Source of the DNA: Colimorpha_A sp045591885
GTDB lineage: Bacteria > Bacillota > Clostridia > Oscillospirales > CAG-272
DNA: 9,697 nucleotides
NCBI GenBank assembly: GCA_045591885.1
Contig: JAZNTT010000079.1
Coordinates: forward strand, 1 to 9,697
Direction: 5' to 3'
The notes below the pieces were generated by a model, which saw only the letters and a list, made by a program, of their open reading frames with translations, was not told the origin of the DNA and did not search any database. How positions within the stretch are numbered: the first letter of the stretch is position 1; every line of letters starts with the position of its first letter. The position numbers and the translations under genes are program-made. Shown in pieces: positions 5,829 through 9,697 of this stretch.

Positions 5829-5841
5829 AGAAAGGCGCTCA

Positions 5842-6573
5842 ATGGAATTTAACAAAATTAGACATATTTTAAGCTGCACACGACGTGCCGTCGAAAAATA
5901 CAATATGATAGAAGATGGCGACCGCATTGCCGTAGGTCTATCCGGCGGTAAGGACTCGCTTGCGCTTTTCTGCGCTCTTAAGAATCTGCAAATGTTCTAT
6001 CCTAAGAGGTTTGAGCTTGTCGGAATATCGCTCAATATGGGCTTTGAGGGAATGGATTTTTCGCCGCTTGAAAAGTTCGTGCGCGATTGCGAGTGTGAGT
6101 TTAAGCTCGTCGATACACAGCTTGCTAACGTAATATTCAATTACCGTAACGAGAGCAATCCATGCTCGCTCTGCGCTAAAATGCGCCGCGGTATCCTTCA
6201 CGATACGGCAAAGGAGCTTGGCTGTAACAAGCTTGCGCTCGGTCATCATTACGATGACGTTGTCGAGACCTTCATGCTAAATCTTCTGCACGAGGGGCGT
6301 CTCGGTGCGTTTTTGCCGGTAACGTATCTTTCGCGCAAGGATCTTACGCTCATTCGTCCTATGATATACGTTGAGGAAAAGGACGTCCGATATTTTATGG
6401 GCAAAAACGATCTGCCTCTTGTTAAAAACCTTTGCCCCGAGGACGGACATACCGAAAGGGAAAGGGTCAAGAAAATGATTTCCGGGCTTGATAAGGAATA
6501 TAAGGGCTTGAAGCACCGACTTTTTACCGCTGTCGAGCGCGGCGGACTTTTTGAGCAAACGGAAGAGAGATAA
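5842..6573 (+). CDS. TtcA-family tRNA 2-thiocytidine biosynthesis protein
   Basis: A 243-residue PP-loop ATPase. In the family, ATP activates the C2 oxygen of cytidine 32 in tRNA, and a [4Fe-4S] cluster carries the sulfur that makes 2-thiocytidine. The PP-loop SGGKDS is at residues 34-39. The cluster cysteines are the CSLC pair (C108, C111) followed by KMRRGIL, and C198 in VKNLCPED, the likely third ligand. LGHHYDDVVETFMLNLL (133-149) is the second family signature. The ATG at 5842 is chosen because AAAGG lies six bases upstream and the family motif begins soon after; an in-frame extension to 5740 would run through the amidase promoter and its start. A weak promoter (TTGCGC 5729-5734, TATAAA 5752-5757) lies inside the amidase gene. 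Its exact tRNA target is inferred. Confidence 0.9.
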   Translation: MEFNKIRHILSCTRRAVEKYNMIEDGDRIAVGLSGGKDSLALFCALKNLQMFYPKRFELVGISLNMGFEGMDFSPLEKFVRDCECEFKLVDTQLANVIFNYRNESNPCSLCAKMRRGILHDTAKELGCNKLALGHHYDDVVETFMLNLLHEGRLGAFLPVTYLSRKDLTLIRPMIYVEEKDVRYFMGKNDLPLVKNLCPEDGHTERERVKKMISGLDKEYKGLKHRLFTAVERGGLFEQTEER

Positions 6574-6585
6574 AACATAAACAAA

Positions 6586-6620
6586 ACAGGACGGAGAAGC
6601 TTCTCTGTCCTGTAATTTTT
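6586..6620. terminator. Bidirectional terminator between the ttcA-family gene and nadE
   Basis: Two adjoining 14-base arms (6586-6599 and 6600-6613) pair completely with one G-T wobble, so the tip forms a small loop. On the plus strand AATTTTT follows; on the minus strand TTTTGTTTATGTTTT follows. It serves both converging genes, and the nadE stop codon lies inside the plus-strand T tract. Confidence 0.9.
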
Positions 6621-8388
6621 ATATTTCGTCAAGCTCCTTCATGAAGAAAGCAAACGATGCGTCTGACGGCATCGAGAACGAGCCGCGAGGCGAAAGGGAA
6701 ACGTTCGTTACACGCGGTCCGTCCGGAACGCATGAGCGCTTGAATTGAGAGATGAAGAAACGGCGGATAAAGGTCTTAAGCCACTTAAGGACTGTTTCGG
6801 GGCGGTATTCGTCCTTGAATACATCTACCGAAAGCGCGTAGATTTGCTTAGGTGAGCGATGCTCCTTTATGAAATGATAAAGGAAGAAATCGTGAAGCTC
6901 GTACGGACCGACGAGATCCTCTGTCTTCTGCGCTATCTTTCCGTCATTGTCTGCGGGAAGAAGCTCGGGGGAGACAGGGGTTCCGATTACGTCGATGAGT
7001 ATATCGGAAATAGTACCGCCGAGGCGTCTTGCCTCGTAATCAACGAGCGCGCGGACGAGCGTTTTGGTTATGGATGCGTTAAGACCGTACATCGACATGT
7101 GGTCGCCGTTGTATGTCGCCCAGCCGAGAGCAAGCTCCGACATATCGCCTGTACCGATAACGAGACCGTTATATCTGTTTGAAAGATCCATAAGGATCTG
7201 AGTGCGCTCTCTTGCCTGCGAGTTTTCGTATGTCACGTCGGTGACAGACGGATCGTGTCCGATGTCCTCAAAATGCTGAAGAACTGCTTTTCCTATGTTG
7301 ATCTCTCGAATGTCAACACCGAACTCCTCACACATCTTTATTGCGTTGCCCTTTGTGCGTTTCGTAGTGCCGAAGCAGGGCATGGTAACGCAGATAATGT
7401 CCTTTCTGTCCTTACCCATAAGGTCAAAGGCACGAACGGTCGCAAGAAGTGCGAGCGTGCTGTCAAGACCGCCCGAAATTCCGAGTACCGCAGTTTTTGC
7501 GTGTGCCGCGGCCATGCGCTTTATTAGACCGTATGACTGAATTTTGAGGCAGTTTTCAAAATAATCGTCGCTTATGCCATCGGGTATGAATGGGTTTTTA
7601 TCGATATTCTCTAACGATGACGGTTTCTCAATATTTTTGCCCTTTGTTACGGTAGGCTCAAACTCGGCATAAAGTATAACGCCATTGGTAAGCGCTTTAT
7701 GCTCGGCGATTATTTCTCCGTTTTTAACTGCAACGGAATAATCTGCAAATACAGTATCGGTTGTAGATTCCGTGGGTGACGCTCCGTCAGAAAGGACTGT
7801 AAGTCCGAGAAGCTCGGATAGATACTTGACCTGTGACTTTTTCTCACTTTCAAAGGTTGCAGTCATTGCCGAAGCGTACGGGTTTATTATAACCGTCGCG
7901 CCGGCTTTTTTCAGCTCACGGCAATAATCGGTATCAAGAATATCATCACCGACAGCAACACCGTATACAGCATTATCGGTTTCAAATACAGTTGCAGGAT
8001 CGTTGTCAGAGGTGAATATTCGCTTTTCTGCATACGAAAGATTCTTTTTAGGGGCAAATCCGAGAAGCTCGCCTTTGTTAACAACAGCAACGCAGTCGTA
8101 GAGCGAGCCGTCAACATTGATTGGCAGACCGACAAATGCGGTTGTCAATGAGTCGAACGTTGCTTGTGCTATCTCATTAAGAGCGTCTGCCCAAACGTCT
8201 GTCAGCTTACTGTTTAAGAAAAGGTCGCCGCATGAATATCCCGTAACCGATAGCTCAGGTAATACTACCGCATTTGCGCCGTTTTCGGCGCTTTCTTTAA
8301 TTATATCGGTTATCGTTTTAATGTTGGTGCCAACATCTGCAACAGAAATTTCATTTGCCGCAAGCGCGACTTTAATTACTTTTTTCAT
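6619..8388 (-). CDS. nadE: NAD+ synthetase with a degenerate glutaminase domain
   Basis: A 589-residue two-domain NAD+ synthetase, which amidates deamido-NAD+ using ATP. The C-terminal synthetase domain looks complete: GISGGLDSTLAL (303-314, PP-loop), YENSQARERTQILMDLSNR (387-405), GTGDMSELALGWATYNGDHM (412-431) and SPELLPAD (473-480). The N-terminal nitrilase-like domain should release ammonia from glutamine with a Glu-Lys-Cys triad. E45 (LPELSVTGYSCGDLF) and K114/K115 are present, but the usual ICEDLW segment reads VGDDIL, with glycine (GGT) at position 147 in place of cysteine. The lysine-to-cysteine interval is also about 22 residues shorter than in the Mycobacterium tuberculosis enzyme. 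Use of free ammonia is therefore likely. The start has GAGG seven bases upstream and lies 12 bases after the glutamine synthetase stop codon: one operon. Confidence 0.93.
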   Translation of the reverse strand: MKKVIKVALAANEISVADVGTNIKTITDIIKESAENGANAVVLPELSVTGYSCGDLFLNSKLTDVWADALNEIAQATFDSLTTAFVGLPINVDGSLYDCVAVVNKGELLGFAPKKNLSYAEKRIFTSDNDPATVFETDNAVYGVAVGDDILDTDYCRELKKAGATVIINPYASAMTATFESEKKSQVKYLSELLGLTVLSDGASPTESTTDTVFADYSVAVKNGEIIAEHKALTNGVILYAEFEPTVTKGKNIEKPSSLENIDKNPFIPDGISDDYFENCLKIQSYGLIKRMAAAHAKTAVLGISGGLDSTLALLATVRAFDLMGKDRKDIICVTMPCFGTTKRTKGNAIKMCEEFGVDIREINIGKAVLQHFEDIGHDPSVTDVTYENSQARERTQILMDLSNRYNGLVIGTGDMSELALGWATYNGDHMSMYGLNASITKTLVRALVDYEARRLGGTISDILIDVIGTPVSPELLPADNDGKIAQKTEDLVGPYELHDFFLYHFIKEHRSPKQIYALSVDVFKDEYRPETVLKWLKTFIRRFFISQFKRSCVPDGPRVTNVSLSPRGSFSMPSDASFAFFMKELDEI

Positions 8389-8400
8389 TTCATTTCCTCG

Positions 8401-9697
8401 TCAGCGTACGCTGAAAAGAATATCTCCGTAGGTTGGGAACGGCCAGTAGCTTTCTGCCGTTAAGGTTTCTGCTTCGTCGCAGATACGGCGAAGCTCAGTC
8501 ATCTTCGGGATCACGGAACCAAGATAGAAATCTGCACATTCTGCGTGATCGGCTATTGCGTTTGCCTTTGCAGTCAGTGCGTCAAGCTCCTTGACGGCGG
8601 TGTTAGCCTTTGAAACGAGCGATGAAAGGGAAGTGATGATCTCTTCCTCGGCATCAGTAAGTGCGTCCGGTACTGCTGTCTTTACGTTGATAACCGTCTT
8701 TGAAACGTCCTTAACATAGGAAATCACTGCAGGAATTATCTCTTTTCTTGCCATGTCTATCATAGTAAGGGCTTCAATATTGATAAGCTTACAGTAACTT
8801 TCGAGCATTATCTCCTTGCGGGAACGAAGCTCTGTTTCCGAGAAAATCTTGTTCTCGGAGAAAAGTGTAACGTTCTTTTCGTCGAGGAAATGAGAAAGTG
8901 CTTCGGGGGTATTGCGAAGGTTAGACAAACCTCTCTTTTCAGCTTCCTTTACCCACGATTCGTCGTAGCCGTTACCGTTAAAGAGTATCCTCTTATGAGC
9001 ACGAACGGTATCACGAATAAGATCGTGTAGTGCTTCCTCGAAGCATTCTGCGTTTTCAAGGCGGTCTGCAAAGCCCTTGAGCGTCTCTGCAACTGCGGTA
9101 TTGATTACCGTGTTTACGTCCGAAACCGACGCGGCAGAGCCGAGCATACGGAACTCAAACTTATTACCTGTAAATGCAAAAGGCGAGGTGCGGTTTCTGT
9201 CCGTCGTGTCCTTTGTGAATTTAGGGAGGATATGTACGCCAACTCGGAGAAGCTCCTTTTCTTTACCGCCATAAGAGGTCTCGCTCTCGATGGCGTTAAG
9301 TATCTCGGTAAGCTCGTCACCGAGGAAGAAGGAAACGATTGCGGGAGGTGCTTCGCCTGCGCCGAGACGGTGGTCGTTACCTGCAGTCGCGACAGATATA
9401 CGGAGAAGCTCCTGATAGTCATCTACCGCTTTGATTATGGCGCTAAGGAAGAGCAGGAACTGCGCATTTTCATATGGGGTTTCGCCCGGCTCGAGAAGAT
9501 TGATTCCCGTGTCGGTAGAAATCGACCAGTTATTGTGCTTACCGCTTCCGTTTACTCCTGCAAAGGGCTTTTCGTGAAGCAGACATACAAGGCCGTGCTT
9601 CTTTGCTATCTTCTGCATAAGCTCCATTGTGAGCTGGTTGTGGTCTGCGGCGATATTTGTTGTTGTAAATATGGGAGCAAGCTCAAACTGAGAAGGA
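8401..9697 (-). CDS. glnN: Type III glutamine synthetase, C-terminal 431 residues (gene runs off the window)
   Basis: The open frame continues to the right edge without a start; an internal ATG at 9627 is not the true start, because the codons before it read QFELAPIFTTTNIAADHNQL, a conserved stretch of GSIII. GSIII (about 700 residues) joins glutamate and ammonia with ATP and is typical of Bacteroides and many Clostridia. Other family signatures are NGSGKHNNWSISTDTG, GNDHRLGAGEAPPAIVSFFL and RNRTSPFAFTGNKFEFRMLG, covering the ammonia/glutamate and ATP sites, then a helical C-terminal region ending YWPFPTYGDILF. The missing part should be the first 270 or so residues. It precedes nadE with 12 bases between stop and start, and no terminator lies between them, so they are probably co-transcribed. 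Confidence 0.95.
   Translation of the reverse strand, partial: PSQFELAPIFTTTNIAADHNQLTMELMQKIAKKHGLVCLLHEKPFAGVNGSGKHNNWSISTDTGINLLEPGETPYENAQFLLFLSAIIKAVDDYQELLRISVATAGNDHRLGAGEAPPAIVSFFLGDELTEILNAIESETSYGGKEKELLRVGVHILPKFTKDTTDRNRTSPFAFTGNKFEFRMLGSAASVSDVNTVINTAVAETLKGFADRLENAECFEEALHDLIRDTVRAHKRILFNGNGYDESWVKEAEKRGLSNLRNTPEALSHFLDEKNVTLFSENKIFSETELRSRKEIMLESYCKLINIEALTMIDMARKEIIPAVISYVKDVSKTVINVKTAVPDALTDAEEEIITSLSSLVSKANTAVKELDALTAKANAIADHAECADFYLGSVIPKMTELRRICDEAETLTAESYWPFPTYGDILFSVR

Noticed and set aside
5740..5841. A 34-codon extension of the TtcA-family protein.
   Set aside because: It overlaps the amidase start and promoter, has no matching ribosome binding site, and adds no family-like sequence.
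9625..9627. The ATG at 9627 as the start of glutamine synthetase.
   Set aside because: The upstream codons continue in frame with highly conserved GSIII sequence to the window edge, so it is an internal methionine.
1..9697. CRISPR arrays, IS elements, prophage genes, toxin-antitoxin or other defence genes.
   Set aside because: No regularly spaced long repeats, transposase, integrase or defence-type domains were seen on either strand.

Overview
The window reads as chromosomal housekeeping DNA from a Gram-positive, low-to-mid GC member of the Clostridia, probably a Ruminococcaceae/Oscillospiraceae-type gut anaerobe. This is inferred from strong AGGAGG-type ribosome binding sites, sigma-A type promoters with 17-base spacers, intrinsic terminators with T tracts, a type III glutamine synthetase, and the mraZ-rsmH start of the division/cell-wall cluster. 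The species cannot be named. No phage, IS element, CRISPR array, rRNA or tRNA was seen.

Layout: at the left edge rsmH (partial) and mraZ run leftward from a promoter whose start region carries three 10-bp-spaced GTGG boxes, the expected MraZ operator. Divergent from them is a 607-residue gene (946-2769) that joins a complete AraC-family regulator to a complete lipoate-protein ligase. It ends in a hairpin shared with the convergent Mg2+ transporter gene mgtE. Upstream of mgtE is a leader with its own promoter, a 25-codon cysteine-containing ORF and an intrinsic terminator. Divergent from that leader is a membrane-anchored protein of unknown function, whose stop codon overlaps that of a convergent N-acetylmuramoyl-L-alanine amidase. 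A TtcA-family tRNA thiolase gene diverges from the amidase and ends in a second bidirectional terminator. On its far side are nadE and the type III glutamine synthetase gene, a leftward operon whose first gene runs off the right edge.

The most interesting item is the AraC-lipoate ligase fusion. Its plan of a DNA-binding region followed by a cofactor ligase resembles BirA, the biotin ligase/repressor whose catalytic domain belongs to the same superfamily as LplA. It is therefore a candidate lipoate-responsive regulator-enzyme. A well-placed Shine-Dalgarno plus in-frame TTG at the domain junction suggests that free ligase may also be made, or that the fusion is recent; a one-base sequence error must be excluded.

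Two other points stand out. NadE lacks the catalytic cysteine of its glutaminase domain although it lies 12 bases downstream of a glutamine synthetase gene. The mgtE leader encodes a possible Cys-rich micropeptide whose 3' end can pair with its own ribosome binding site.
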